Positions 12,184 through 26,780 are shown, counted from the stretch's first letter. The stretch: DNA of 64,000 nt from Osedax fenrisi (GCA_964019155.1 OZ025239.1:113514020-113578019); one strand, 5' to 3'. Numbers and translations: made by a program. The notes: generated from the letters alone by a model not told the origin.

Positions 12184-12583
12184 ACGATATGAATACCTAT
12201 TCGGTAATAATCGCAAGCGTTCCCGGCAAACCTCCTAGTCGCGTGCGATTAGAACGTTCTAGAACTTAGAACGTACGTCATCACATTAAACTACGATATC
12301 CTCGGAACAGCATCGAAGAGCATCGATACATACCACCGATGTATAATCGTACATCGAAGTTCCTCGTTTGTCCACATAGTTTGTCCACATAGTTTGTGCA
12401 CATCGCATGGTGACTCATCGTTGTACACACCACGTGCATGATGACTCACCGATGAATAATATATATGTGTAATAATGATGTACACATCGTTATATGTCGT
12501 CGTCATTATATATGATGTATGTCCTCGGTATACCGAGAATGTCAGTATTAACCGGGTTACTTGTGTATATATATATGTATATG

Positions 12584-12615
<32 letters not shown>

Positions 12616-12653
12616 TATATGATTATAATACGCATGCGCATAATATTATTAAT

Positions 12654-12849
12654 TCACAGACACGAAGTGATGGATACTTTGTATGGCTGCGGAAAATGAA
12701 CGGATTTGTGAACGCCCCTAAGTGAGGGTAGCGTAGCCACGCCTATTTCCGGTTTAAACTCGAGTCTTTGTAAGAGTGTTGTGGCGAATATGAATAGTTC
12801 CATTTTAGCTAAATTATCTCCGGGGCATTTTCTCTGACCTATGTAATAT

Positions 12850-12889
<40 letters not shown>

Positions 12890-13128
12890 AATAAATATGT
12901 GAATGAATACATTACATTATATATAAATTAATTATCTACAAAAAATAATATAATTAAATTACAAAAAATATAAAAAATATGTAATTAAATTAAATAATAC
13001 ATAAATGATGATCGGCGATGTACTACAGATTCGGCGATAACGAGAAAAGAAAACCTTCTTAATTTGAAACCGTTGAAATAAAAAAAAATAATGAAAATAA
13101 ACGATATGAAAACTATTTATAATTAAAT

Positions 13129-13164
<36 letters not shown>

Positions 13165-15039
13165 TATAATACGTTTATGGAGTATATATACGTTACGAAC
13201 CGATACCGAAAGGTATGAATGCGTTCGGCAGCTCCGGCCTCAGCTCCGCTCCGGTCATCCATCTGTCCGGTGAGAAAGTGTCCGGCATCGACCAGTACCT
13301 GTCCGAAGTAAGACATTCCGATAGGTTGGCGTAGATCAGAGTTCGTTCCGGAAGTAGGTACCCGCCGAGCTCCACCGGGGCCGAGGTACCGTGTATCACT
13401 CCTGTAGGGGCTAAGGTAACGAGTGTGTAAGCGCGTGTGTAAGCGCGTGTGTAAGCATGGGTATGCGCGTGCACGGCTATGAAACACGTATTCGTACACG
13501 AGAAATCAGAAATAATATATAAATAATTTTTTCTGCCGAGCAAGCTCGACCTGGTGATGTAAGGTATATAAATAATACTTCATTTAAATATTTGTATATA
13601 CAACTATACAACTATGCCGTATCAGTATAGTTAGGAGTAGGAGTTTGCAGTAGATTCATTATTTTTACCGAACTAACATGGCGTTTGCCGAACCTAAATC
13701 ATCTCACATCTCCCCTATAGAATACAATAGGTCGCTGACCGCATCGCAGAGCCATTACGAAGGGACGTTACCACTAATTCGTATTCAACGTAAAGTATTG
13801 CATCTCTATATCATCTACGTTGTCTTATAATATAGTATAATATATATATATATATTAAATATATATATTGTACTATAGTACATGGTATACTATTCAATAC
13901 GTGTTTCGAACTCGTGTACACATAATAGATTGGACAGCAGTGATGTCTCAAGTCATTTAAAGGGGGGAGGGTAGGGACCCTAATAAAAAGTTATTTACAT
14001 AGTAATAAATGTTGAGGTGATACGTATGATATTATATACATATATTCTATAGGATCTTAAATTATTATAGTGGGCTCTATAGAGCTCTATAGAGAGGTAT
14101 ATATACCCCTACCTGTAGTGGTATATTTTCCTTATCCTACTAACATATACCCCAGTGTATACAAATATTTTAATATTATAAAATAAAATTGTCCTATGAC
14201 AATATTTAGCTATCTACGTAATGTTAATGTTGGCCTAGGGGATAATATGTGCTATACAATGTTCGCTATTAAATATGTTATATCACATATTATCCCTTGG
14301 GCCAACATCAACATTACCTAGGTAGCTAAATATTGTCATAGGACAATTGTATTTTATCGCAGCAACCGGCCCCAGGGGATAACACGTGCTGTAACACATT
14401 TACCGATAAGCATATCAGTACTATCATTACAATATCGATATGATGTTATAGTATATGTCTTAATGTTATCAGAAATATCATATGTTATCTAGTTAAAATT
14501 GTAGAAATAGCATATCATTCTAGCGTATCTATTCTATAGGTATCTAACCTATATTGGCTATACGTTGTATCTCGAGCAGGGTGGCTTCCATATAAGGTAA
14601 TGTTCCTTTGTCCTTCCACATAGGCTCGCGTCCTGTTCCTATTACCTAATCGATTGTTACGTAATGATAACACGCGCGTGTTCAGTAGCAGCAGCGGCGT
14701 TATATAATATTACGTAACCACACAACGACATGTTAGAGATGACTAACTGGCGATAAATATGAAATGTTGACTATAGTAGAAAGAGTTGTATTCAACTCTT
14801 TCAATATATATTATATATAATATATTATGTATGGTGCATCTAATGCTGTAGTATTGAATGAATATTTATTTACTGAATATTGAATTAATATACAGAATGA
14901 TATTCAGAAGCTATACGTAGCTTATACTAATAATATCCTATAACAAAAATATCAAATATTTATAATATAATAATAATTATGAAATAAGAAAATATATTAA
15001 TAATAATGGTGTAATACAAGAATATTTATATCGAATATA

Positions 15040-15088
<49 letters not shown>

Positions 15089-17569
15089 GAAATAATAATA
15101 ATAATAATAATAATAATAGTAGTGCGCATAATAATAATACTTATAAGTATTACATATAAGTACTTACATATATGTGCATACAATAAAAAACAAAATATTA
15201 TAAAAAAGATGAATTTTTATTAGAAATAACATTTATTTTGTAGAATTTTTAAATCCATTTATTAAATATGACACAATATACTTAGTCACAAAATGTTAAC
15301 AGTATATGATAGAAATACCATATGTATAATCTGTGGAAAAATATAATCTATTTAGGTTTTACCTATATACTATACATTAATTCATAGAGGAGGCATTTTT
15401 ATGCGATATTTTATAAGTCGAATTTATATAGTATTAGCAATTTTGTCAATGTTTCAAATGTTGGGTTATATTAATAGAAAAAATACACATTTCCTAGGTA
15501 CATACATATAGTTATTACCTATAGATACTAGGTAATCGAACTAGGTACTATGTACTTGTACTAGGTACTATATTACCTATAAGTACTATTATAGGTACTC
15601 ATATAATTAGGCATTACTTTACAATTTGATTACTAAACATTTATTTTCAAAATTAATAAATAAGCCAAATAATAATATAATTGATTTTATTTGTTCTTAT
15701 ACCAATAATTACCATCTTAAATAACTATCGGAGACTATTCTATTTCATTACTATAAATATTGAAAATTATCTATTAACAAATATGTGAATAAGAATAGGG
15801 GAAAGTAACCTAATATGGACACTTTAACAATAAATGGTCTTAACATTTTATGACTAATTATTTTTATTCAAAAATTACAATATATTAATATTATATGATT
15901 ATAGATATTATTGTGATTTTAACATTGTATTTAATCTTTTAATTCCGTAGATAACGGGGGTGTCCGTATTCGGACATGGGTACCGAATACGGACACCATG
16001 TGTTATAATACGATCACCCTATATACATAGATACACTATATATGATTGATGAATCAATCAGACAAATTACAATTACATTATATATAATTAATTTTATGAA
16101 CAATTTATTCTAATTTAATTATTTAATAATTTATTTATTTTTATTATTTTTTAATTGATAATACACTTTAAGTATATAAATAATAAAAATTTTAGATTTA
16201 GCTTTAGTGATGGTATTACTATTATAACGCACGCGATTTTTATGAAAATCAGAATAGTTCATACGCTGCGCGCTGATTGGTTATAGGGTGTCCGTATTAA
16301 GACATCTAGAGTGTCCGTATTAGGAACTTATATGACCTCTAGATATATGCTTATAACTTAATGAATATTTGATAACAAATATAAAAATTATATATATATA
16401 GTTTTAGAATGCTTTATTTTTTAATATAGTATTATATTTTATATCGATACATTTGTATATTCTTGAGAAGGTTTAAAGTAGAATTTTTTTTTCATAAATT
16501 TAAAAACGTAATAAAAAAATCAGTTTATTGGATATATCAGCAATATTTTAAATAATTAAAAATAAAAAATACTTTAGGCTATTTATATAATTATGAATAT
16601 TTTATTCATTAACATTTTTTTGTAGGATTTATGGTTTCTGATATACCGAGAGTGTCCGTATTCGGGCACTGTCCATATTCGGATACTTTCCCCTACACAT
16701 ACTTATTTTTTGTGATTATAATAGAGTTACAATTATATTGCATACGTATCTATATATTAATCTATATATTACTAATTAATAAATTATCAATCAATAACAT
16801 AATAAATGGTTTTATAATCTGATCTCAAACTATTAGAATAAACAATTATTTTGTAAATAGTTCTATTATAATAGCTCGAGTGCCGCCATTATTTATTGTT
16901 GTCCCAATTGTATTTATATTATATATTTATGATCTTCCAAGTATATTTTCTACAGTAATTCATAATGATTTATTTGCAGATTATTCTAAAATATATTTTT
17001 CACTCACATCTGAGAATGAAAGAATAATTTGACAACATAATTTAAATTTATTTTTTATAATAGGAAAATAAATATATTATTATGCAACGCGCAGTTAGTA
17101 TTTAAGAAAGATTACTCCATATAAATATTTTCTAAATAATATTAAATTTGAAAACGTTAAATTAATGAAGATTTAGATCTAATAGTTAATAATAACATAA
17201 TTTGATAAACATATGTATTATATTTGTAAAAAAAAATATATTTATCTATTTTGCATATTTTTCTGTTATAATAATACTATAGTAATACAATTATAATATA
17301 TAATTAATAGCGTATTCTTATTATTACAGGTTACAAAGTTAAGAAGAATTCAATTTACTTAAATATGCGAAAGTTGTGAAGTTTTCGGAGCTCTCATTTA
17401 CCAGCAATGCATTTTGTAATGGGAACATATTCACAATTGTTTATTATTTAATTTCGCATCTTAATTTTTATTACTATATTTAGCAAATATATCAACTTTA
17501 TACTTTAGATCGACATATTAATTTACATAACTACAAATTTAATCAGTGTATAAACTGATATAATATATA

Positions 17570-17633
<64 letters not shown>

Positions 17634-18149
17634 GTATATGAAATAAAACACTACTACCATATGTATTTCCTGCCTACATCGGAGCTGGACATCCGGATAG
17701 TGGACCAAGTACAAAACCAGCCAATTCAGGACAGTGCTGGTGGTCTCGGAACCGGTCAAAAATAGGTCCGTGATTATAGTAAACATGTCGTTTTCTATAT
17801 TAGTTAGAAATATTAATATTAAACATCATCAATTATTTATATATATACGATTTCGTCGCTGTTTAATAGATATACTTATAGAATAATCCAGATATTAATT
17901 ATGTTTTGCACGCTGAGAGTTTGAATGTTATACATATAATTAATATGATATTATTGAAATCTATAGATAACTATAATATATATATAACAAATATATTTTA
18001 ATATATTATTAGTGATTTTAAATATGAATGCAACATTTTTTTTTATCTATTTACATTATATTTAAATATAATTATATTGTGAAAACCTATATCCACGTAT
18101 ACGAGGGGTGTTATTACTTTGTAATGGTTACTAATAAACCTTACTTCAT

Positions 18150-18185
<36 letters not shown>

Positions 18186-20270
18186 TATGATGATAATGAA
18201 ATAAGGATTATCAGGCACAGTTACAAAGTGATAACACGTAAGTGCACGTAAAATAATTAATACTAATAAAACACAACAACCACAAAAAACGAAAAAACTT
18301 AACGGAACAAAGTGGAAGTAATAAGAACGAAATATAAAAGATAATAATATAATGAAATTAGATAGAGGATAGATATGACTTAATATGAGTATTGAAGGAG
18401 GTGGGCGATTAAATGGTTCTAGTAGATGAAGGGAGTACATTCCAGATGGATGAGATACTGTAGATTAAGAATATATAATGAACATTTCTGGAATTTAAGG
18501 GAGGATGACTGTGGGATAACGAGATGTATACTGGAAGTTGAACGTATATTGTGGTGGTAGAGCGAATTGAGAGTAATTCAAATATATATGAAGGAGTGGA
18601 GGAATATATAGATGTATGGATAATAGAAAGGAGTCGAATTAGGGATCGTTTTTTATAAGGAAACCAGTTTGGTGCTGAAAGGAGTCAGTAGAGGAATGGT
18701 CAAATAGTTTAATATTGAAAATAGATCGTATGGATGTTCTGATGATTCTGTTTAATGGGGCAATGGTGGAAGCAGTAATGTAATATTATAAAGAAGAACA
18801 CTACTCAATACGAGAAACTAAAAGTGAATTAATAATGACAGCACATAGGGGACAAGTAATATATTTACGGATACATCTGATTCTAAATAAATGATAATTA
18901 GCAGATTTTGACATTTTAGCTATATAGATAGAAAAATATAGACCAGAGTTGAAAACGACACCAAGATTGGGGACTGAATTTGAAGGTGAAATAAGAATAT
19001 TGTCAAGGTAAAAGGAAGGGAATGATGGGAAGTTCGTAGGTATATTGAGGATAGCTTTTCTTGAGGTATTTAGTAGAATATTATTTGAGAGACACCAGTA
19101 TTTAATCGAGGAGGCACACGCAATTAGTTAATAATTATCAGGAGTGGATATAGATAGGAAGGAGTAGAGTTATATATCGTCAGTATACTGATATATATAT
19201 ATATATATGATAGAAAATAGAAATTGGGATGTAATATACCTTATATGTGCTATATTGAAGTGGATAATAGAAGTGGGCATATGACAGAACCTTATGGGAC
19301 ACCATAGAGTAGAGGGCGCGATCAGAAGTGAAATTACAGAATTTTTAACAGATGATAATCTGTTTAGGATGTATGAGTTAAGCCAATTGAGGGCACTACC
19401 ATTAATGCTAATCATATCAAGTCTCGATATAAGAATATCATGGCGAAATGAGTCAAATGCATAAAAGATATCAAGGAGAACTTTTGACCACATAGTGAAG
19501 GAGAACGTTACGCATATATACTGTTCAAGATTTGAAGGAGGGCTGTCTCGGTTGAGTGACCTTTACGAAATGCACTTTGCAGGACATCATGGGATGAGTT
19601 TAGTGATATAAATCTATTTATTTAATGGACAACGATTCTTTCAAGAATTTTACAAATAAAAAGAAGTTGGGAGATAGGATGTTAATTACATAAGAGAATA
19701 GGGTTGGAAGACGTTTTTTAAGAATGGTATTGATGACAGCATGTTGAAAAGATGGGGGTAAAATTCCATTGGAGAGAGAAGAAGAGAATATAGTATGCAA
19801 ATAGGGGGACAGGGTATTATCGAGTCTTTTAAAAGTACAAAAATAATAGGGTCAGATGGGAAGGAGGAAGTGGATTCTAAAATGAAGTTATAAATGTCAG
19901 ATATTGAGGGAGTAGTAAATATAGATAGATACTTATCAATTGGTTTACTGATTAATATACAAGGAATGCTGTATTTTTTATGAAGGGAAGTAATTATTGA
20001 GAAGGTATACCTATAGGTCCCATCTATATATAGATTATATTGTATCCGAGAAAAAATTAGAGAATTCATTATAGAGTTTATTTTTTATAATATTTGGTAT
20101 ACCAAATATCATATATGTAGGGTATGTGTAAAGGGGGAACAGTCTCAATACGTTTTCTAGCTAAAATAAAGTTGGGTCGAGGATTGCAGGAAAGGCTATT
20201 GATTTTATTTATATAGTAAGATGATTTTGCTTTACTGGTATGTAATTGGTAGAATTTGCGATGATTAGTA

Positions 20271-20335
<65 letters not shown>

Positions 20336-23293
20336 ATACATATCGTAATACATATACGTATATGTTATGAATGAAATGATGCTGATTGATTTATATAGTT
20401 ACCTGGTATGCTATTTTCGCGGTTATCAATTTCACATTTCAGATAATAATCTATGAAATCTCTAAGCTGATTTTCGTCGAAGTCGAGACGGTGTTTCTCT
20501 ATAGCACTTGCAATGAACGCCTTCATTTCTTGTGTTGCAATTTCGAGATCCTTTATTTCAGGCTGTAATATATATATATACCTAGTTAAATATTTATAAT
20601 AAATATTTAAAAACAAATATATGATAATACTATAGGTATACAACTATTAGGTAATATAAGAAATATACTTATTATGAGCATATCATAATTGGAATTAATT
20701 CAATTATTAATTTACTTATCAACAACATTAAATAAAAAAATAATAATATAAATGAGTAATATTTGATTTAATTATTAAAAAGTTTATAGCATTAATGTGC
20801 GACCTATGAAAGTGAAAACAAAAAATCGTATTTCAAATTGCAATTTGTACTAACATGTTAGTATATGATATTATTAAATAACCAAATATTATGTTTAAAA
20901 TTATATAAAAATCATGTTTTTACATAAAATAGAACTATATGATTACAACTTTTAAAATATATCATTTAAATAAATAATAATAATAGTTAAAAAAAAATTA
21001 ATTTAATATAATAATCGTCATAATTTAGTATATATTATCATTTTTAGAATTTTAAAAATACAAATAAATAATATTATATATAGATTTAAATAATCAGCAT
21101 TTATGTGTGTCTATTTATTTATAATAACATTATTCATAATAACATAATGTGATAAGTTATCGTATGTTTATATATTTCATAAATGTTCATTATTTTATTA
21201 TAAATATTTAGAATCAATTTACTCAGAATAATTATTTGTACTAATTTCATTCATTCAAATACAATCAACTCATTGAATAATGCTTTAAATTATTTTATAT
21301 TTTCAGATAATTTATAATATATATAATTACATAATATTTGCATTTTTTTAAATTTATAATAATTAAAATTAGAAATATTCATAATTTTATCGTTTATATT
21401 CAAAATAATAATAGTTTATTAGTTAAATATAAGTTATAATTAAATATTTTCATTCACATTCTAAAAAAATGTCTATTATTATAGATCTATATAATATCTA
21501 TCATTGTGTGAAATATTATATTAAATAAATACATCAAAAATAAGTTAATACACTTTTAGTAGAATACTATTTTTTCCTATTAATTGCATGTGAAAATCTA
21601 TTTATAGAACAGAGGTTACTCTTACCCTGGGGACGCGATACCATCTTTTGGTTTACATGTAAAATATACGAAAAAATGCTATTTTTAGAAATCTATTAAC
21701 TCAAAAAATATTCATTTTTTTTTATTTTTTATTTTTAATCTATTAATAATATTCCATATTTTTATATTATATGTTGAAATTTATATATGTTTACACATCT
21801 TTATGTTATACGTTTCTAAAAAAAATAATTGAAATATCTAATATTAAATTGCTAATTAAATTGCTAATTAAAATTTTTTAAATAAATATTTTTTAATTTT
21901 GACAAATAACTTTAATCTTACAGGTGTTATCTAGTTATATTGAAAAAATAAAGAAAAAATATACAATTGTACAAAAGTTAATACTAGTTATGTCAGCATG
22001 ATTGGTCACAAATAATTATTCTGAGTAAATCAAGTTTCAAATATAATAAATGAATATAAACAATATGATTATACAGGAACAAATAATATAATATAAACAA
22101 AATGAATAATGTAATGAACATAATTTAAACACCATTTTAAAGATAATATTTGAAATATTATAATTTTACATTAAAAAAAAATTTGAAATTCAATTTTTTT
22201 TGAAAAAATCAATGGTATCGCGTCCCCTTAACATATAGCGACATAATGTATACCGGCATGCATACACATTACTAATTATATGATAATATAACTATTGTAT
22301 ATTAAATACAGCGATTACTAACGAATAAGCGTATATTTATCGACGCAGGTAGAAAACTCGTAATTAAGCTTACTAAGCCACCATTGACAAAGTGAGCTTC
22401 TATACATTTCAGTATCTTCTGAAACTTGGGGTCTTCGTGATTATACCTATACGTATAGGTAATTATAATTAAAATGTATATTATTATTATAAGTAGCATT
22501 ATCATTATTATTATTATGTATGGTATATTAGGACTTATTATTATTTTTAAATTAATAATAATTGATAGAGAAAAAAATAAAAATATAAATATTTGGAAAA
22601 ATTGTTGAAAACGGATATCATAATACAAAAATTAAATATACACACATATAGTACTTTGTTACATATATGAAGTATACTAAACGCTTTGAAACAATTAAAT
22701 ATGAAATTAGACTATGTAAACATAACCTTTCATTGAAAATCATCGAGCATATGATATTAGAAACGCTGCTATATATTGTACATTTAGGATTTACTGGCGT
22801 TCCTTCGTGTTTCAAAAATATGTCTACCATTTGTCTTGCTTCATCCTGAAAATATCGTAATTTATTAACTATTATTACTATTTTTTTATAATAATATATA
22901 TATATATATATATATAGATATTTGAATTACATTAACATTTATAAATGTAATATATACCCATAGGTATTAACCTGAATTGCCATGTGAAGGGAATGTTTTC
23001 CTAAGCCCAATTCTTTCATAGTATGAATTATGAACTTTCTATTTTTCTTCAACTTTTGTCCGTTTTGCAATACCACTCCTTTGTCTCTCTTTCCGTCAAA
23101 TATATGCATGTGAAGTGGACGATCTGAGAAATAGGCAGACTTTTCGATAAATGCTTCGTAAATCAACTGAATGAATAGTCATTATTAATCTAGTGGTGAT
23201 GTTGAATCAATATTGTTGTTGATGATGATGATATATATCATGGTGATGATGCTGTTGTTAATGATGATGATGGTGATGACATTTTCATATCAT

Positions 23294-23343
<50 letters not shown>

Positions 23344-24103
23344 ATATTTATTATGCAATATTTAATGTTATACCATTACTTATTAGATAATAATATACTA
23401 TTTATATATTAGTATATATATATATATATATATATACAGTATAATGTAAATATTAAATGTTATATATGTTATATATTGTAAATTATAAATTACCTCTACG
23501 TCATTAATTATGATTAAATCATACCCCATGCCCATGTAAATGTGCACCATGTTTCCATATTCATTCATTAAGTCGTGAAAATTATCCATTATTCTTTTCT
23601 CGCTGGTCGGTCTTATTGAAAAAAAATTTCCTGTTTTTATTTGAGAATGATTTAAAAACTTAAAATATATAATTATAAAATCTATGTATTTATAACATTA
23701 TTGTGAACATATTATAATACATTATTATATTCATTATTAATTCATTATTATTTATGATTTATTAATATATTATAAACATAATTATAATTATATAATATAA
23801 TGTATATACACGTATTATTTTATATATAAATTGTTTTAATATTTAATTCATTGATAAATCTGTAATAAATTAATTAAGAAAAATATATATTATTAACAAA
23901 TAACCAATCCACGGCCATGCTTTCGGACCGGGCGGCCATCTTGGAATAATTGAATATGTAGTTCGTCTGCTCCTATTCCATACATAACCGACCAATAGCG
24001 TTGAAGAGATTACAAGACAATTTCTCGTGGTCAACAATTTATTAAAATCATATTGTAATATGAGTAATTCTATTGAATCTTTTAGAGTTTCGTAAGTCCA
24101 CAT
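12654..24103 (-). CDS. Cytochrome P450, CYP2-clan type, copy A (10 exons, 520 aa)
   Basis: Probable microsomal monooxygenase. Exons in coding order: 24103-23905, 23630-23494, 23166-22972, 22845-22727, 22446-22323, 20562-20403, 17794-17658, 14645-14549, 13410-13201, 12838-12654. They total 1563 bp, all introns are GT-AG, phases agree at every junction and there is no stop before TGA. Seen in the protein: hydrophobic N-terminal anchor at about residues 29-42, proline hinge PPGP at 57-60, I-helix DLFLTGSETTST from 321, K-helix ExxR as EIQR at 382-385, meander-like FSPDRW, and heme loop FGIGQRKCPG with Cys464. The heme loop is split by a phase-1 intron after FGI. The C-helix Trp of WxxxR is replaced by Leu151. 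Start: the ATG precedes a normal anchor. P450 reductase is the expected electron donor (family knowledge); the substrate is unknown. The introns carry a LINE remnant (18.2-20.1 kb) and MITEs (15.8-16.7 and 21.6-22.2 kb). Confidence 0.93.
14178..14357. repeat. Large imperfect hairpin, about 77-bp arms, intron 8 of P450 A
   Basis: Arms 14178-14254 and 14279-14357 share ATTGTCCTATGACAATATTT, then TAGCTA, GTTGGCC and GGGATAATATGTG in complement with few differences. The loop is about 24 bp. A partial third copy (CCCAGGGGATAACACGTGCT) follows at 14371. Confidence 0.75.
15043..15118. repeat. (AAT)n trinucleotide tract
   Basis: Nearly pure AAT/ATA repeats with one GAA interruption, in intron 7 of P450 A. 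The poly-Ile open frame here is not a gene. Confidence 0.9.
15798..16693. mobile_element. MITE with GTGTCCGTATTCGG repeats, TA target site (intron 7 of P450 A)
   Basis: The ends are GGGGAAAGTAACC and GGATACTTTCCCC with TA on each side (15796-15797 and 16694-16695). The message GTGTCCGTATTCGG or its complement recurs near the left end, at a central hairpin (15958-16000), at 16288-16325 and at the right end. There is no ORF. The TA target and lack of coding suggest a Tc1/mariner-type MITE. A copy in inverse orientation lies at 56861-57766. Confidence 0.8.
17573..17631. repeat. (TA)n microsatellite next to the I-helix exon of P450 A
   Basis: About 29 TA units roughly 27 bp downstream (in gene direction) of exon 7. 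It is one of several dozen TA tracts spread across the window. Confidence 0.9.
18190..20070 (-). mobile_element. Decayed LINE in intron 6 of P450 A
   Basis: The minus strand contains LLDIFYAFDSFRHDILISRL and LNWLNSYILNRLSSVKN (19490-19320), matching the RT 'LDLSAAFDTVDH' and 'WFKSYLSNR' blocks of L2/CR1 LINEs. Upstream open fragments (20069-19618) and downstream ones (18440-18141) are in other frames. Many stops show it is old. It is co-oriented with the host gene. The spliced P450 reading frame skips the whole block. Confidence 0.65.
20271..20332. repeat. (TA)n microsatellite, intron 6 of P450 A
   Basis: About 30 uninterrupted TA units. Confidence 0.9.
21629..22227. mobile_element. MITE with 16-bp perfect inverted ends, intron 5 of P450 A
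   Basis: GGGGACGCGATACCAT at 21629-21644 and its exact complement at 22212-22227. The interior is A/T-only-like sequence with no ORF. The flanks read TTACCCT on the left and TTAAC on the right, so a TTAA-type target is possible but unproven. Confidence 0.65.
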
Positions 24104-24830
24104 CCTTAATATAACACATTAATATATTGTATATGGTTAGATATTAATTGATAATATGCTATACAATATCACATATATACACATATATATATAATTAAAT
24201 ATAAATATATTGTATAATATGTATTGTATATATATAATACAATTTAAATATTAATTATTATTATATATTATAAAAATTGGTCTTTATAAATAAAATCAAT
24301 AATATAGCTTTAACAAATATATGTAGATTACGAAATAAATAATAAACACCAACAACAAAATAAAGTACATTATCAATATATAATATAGTCATAGCTATGA
24401 AAGTTCAAGGTTACAATAGCTGGTTAAAATTACTTGATAGATCAGCGGAGTTGAAACATAAACATAAGATAAGGATGATACAACTAATAATGAGTTAATA
24501 TAAAGTTTATAGGAGTATACATATTTTACATACAATTCAGCTAAGTTTACATTAATGTGGTTATTATATTCAAATTTATAAAATAGAACTAATGCACTAT
24601 TGAAAGTATACTTATGACTCATAAGTTATGAGTGAATAATGCCATTATATTATGGGAATATAGGCCAAGATGAACGAAGTGCATTACACGTTAAATAAAT
24701 AATACGAAGGGATAGATTTCATTTAAATAAATTTACATAGATTTAATAGTAACACTGACAATATAATCACATATTATAAACAACTATTGCATAGCGTACA
24801 TCAATAGATATACCTATAGGTACTGATACT
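24104..24830. other. 5' flank of P450 A
   Basis: AT-rich sequence before the start codon. No convincing TATA or initiator element stands out from the background, and transcript ends cannot be placed. No gene seen. Confidence 0.4.
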
Positions 24831-24848
24831 GTACAGTGTACAGTGTAC

Positions 24849-25951
24849 ACTGTACAGTAGACCGGTTCGTACTACATTTTTTTTCGCAATTTTATAAACC
24901 TTCACATCTGTGACAATTATGTATGCTATGATGAATAAGTGTTTACAATTTTATACCTATATCTTAAATATTTTTATGTCACGAGACCTTTTTATTGAAT
25001 ACATACAAAAGTTAACATGGGGGAGATATAGAAATAAGTTTTATTCAATTTTTATAAAATTGGATGATTTTTTTAAAGCCAACTATGGATATATCCTAGA
25101 AACATATATTACAAGTAGTATTAACAGTACAAAATATTTTTCATAACAATCTAGATGCCCAAATTTTATAAAATAATTGTAGTCAAAAAAAATATCTAAA
25201 AATCGTATAATTTAATATAAATAAATTATTACAATTTAATTTAAAAAATTAAAATATATAATTTATAGATAATAATAATACAATTCAAATTAATTATTAA
25301 AAAATTATTTTTAGAAAAAAAATTAACATCATTTTTAAATTTTTTTGGATTTTTATTTGAAATATGAAATACAAAATATATTTACATATTTTTTAATTTT
25401 TTTAATTTTATTTGTATAAAGGACATTTATATCTAACTCATATCCACAATTCAATACAATATGATCACTCACATTTATGTAAAGTATAATTATATATGTT
25501 AATTTTAAAAAATTAATTATTTTTTTGAATTATTTTGAAATAAATACTTTGTAAAATGGTGTATTTTCTCGAGTTTTAGGAGACATTAATATTGGTAATT
25601 TGTAGATATAAAAATGAAATATAGATATTATATTAATAATAAATATAAATAATGGTATATATTATATTAATTCATTAAATATAATACAAATACATAATTA
25701 ATTTTAAATATTAATTTAAATATTTGTAAACATCAAAGATAATAAGATGGCGTCATTACTATTATACATGGAATATTATACATTTTATCTTAAAATAATA
25801 ATTTATATTTCAAACTTTAAATGCTTTGTGACCAAAGGTAACTATTTTTTTATAAAAATTGTTAATACATATTATACTAAAATATACATATGTATTATAT
25901 TTTATATGAAGGATTAAAAATTGAATCGAACGAACCGGTCTACTGTACAGT
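24849..25951. mobile_element. Inverted-repeat element, about 1.1 kb, upstream of P450 A
   Basis: A 22-bp perfect inverted repeat, ACTGTACAGTAGACCGGTTC followed by GT, lies at 24849-24870 and in complement at 25930-25951. More GTACACTG-type repeats lie outside both ends, so the true limits may be wider (24826-25990). A 78-codon open frame at 24910-25146 has no recognisable domain. Superfamily unknown. Confidence 0.6.
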
Positions 25952-26780
25952 ATGTCGGCTATGTACACTGCCGTACATACAGTGTACATAGCCCACTTAC
26001 TCATAGTAACATCTTAATATTAAGCACAATTAACGAACAGTAAGAACTACTTATACACATATATCATGCATATATCGTATACTCTATATATCGATATGTA
26101 TCGTAAACGATATGTATCGATATGTAGAGTATATACATATAGTATGGTAACTATGTATATAAATGTATGTAGGTATTTATAAATATGTTGTGCACTAAGT
26201 ATAAATGTGTTATGTAATTTGGATAAATGTTGATTTAATATATTTTGATATTTGTGTTTTTATAATTTGATTCCAGTTTAGTAAATTGCAAATAGTAGAC
26301 GTGGCTTGAACGAATTTAAATGTTATGTAATTTGGATGAATGTTGATTTGATATTTTCGGTTATTTATTTTTTTTATTTTTGTTTTGTAAATTGTAAAAG
26401 AGCATAGTTTATAATCAGATTAACTAGTTTTATCTAGTTATCTAATTAGAGATACGCCCACTACGACCATCACGTGATCTCTTATTATCGAGAAGTTAGG
26501 TATAATATGGTTTATTAGTGCAAACAGTGTATACACTGAAAGGCTAGTAAATCATATAATATTAATTGTAAGAACTTCTCGATAGATACATATTTAAGCA
26601 TGACTGTTGATATTTATGATGTTTCATATGTATCCTTATTTGTTTTAGTTTGAGGTTTCTTCCATTATCGATTCGACCAACACGTCCATCCTCAATTCCC
26701 CATCAATCTATATCCACGAACACACCCATCCCCATCCACGACCACACACATTCCTCATCTACCTCCATACACGAACCACA

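Noticed and set aside
13441..13480. GCGTGTGTAA repeats next to P450 exon 9, read as part of a longer open frame
   Set aside because: Splice acceptor evidence from three paralogues places the exon start at 13410; the repeat is intronic.
14977..15183. Open frame of mostly isoleucine
   Set aside because: Translation of the (AAT)n tract.
24104..24300. TATA box of P450 A
   Set aside because: The whole region is so TA-rich that any TATA match is meaningless without transcript data.
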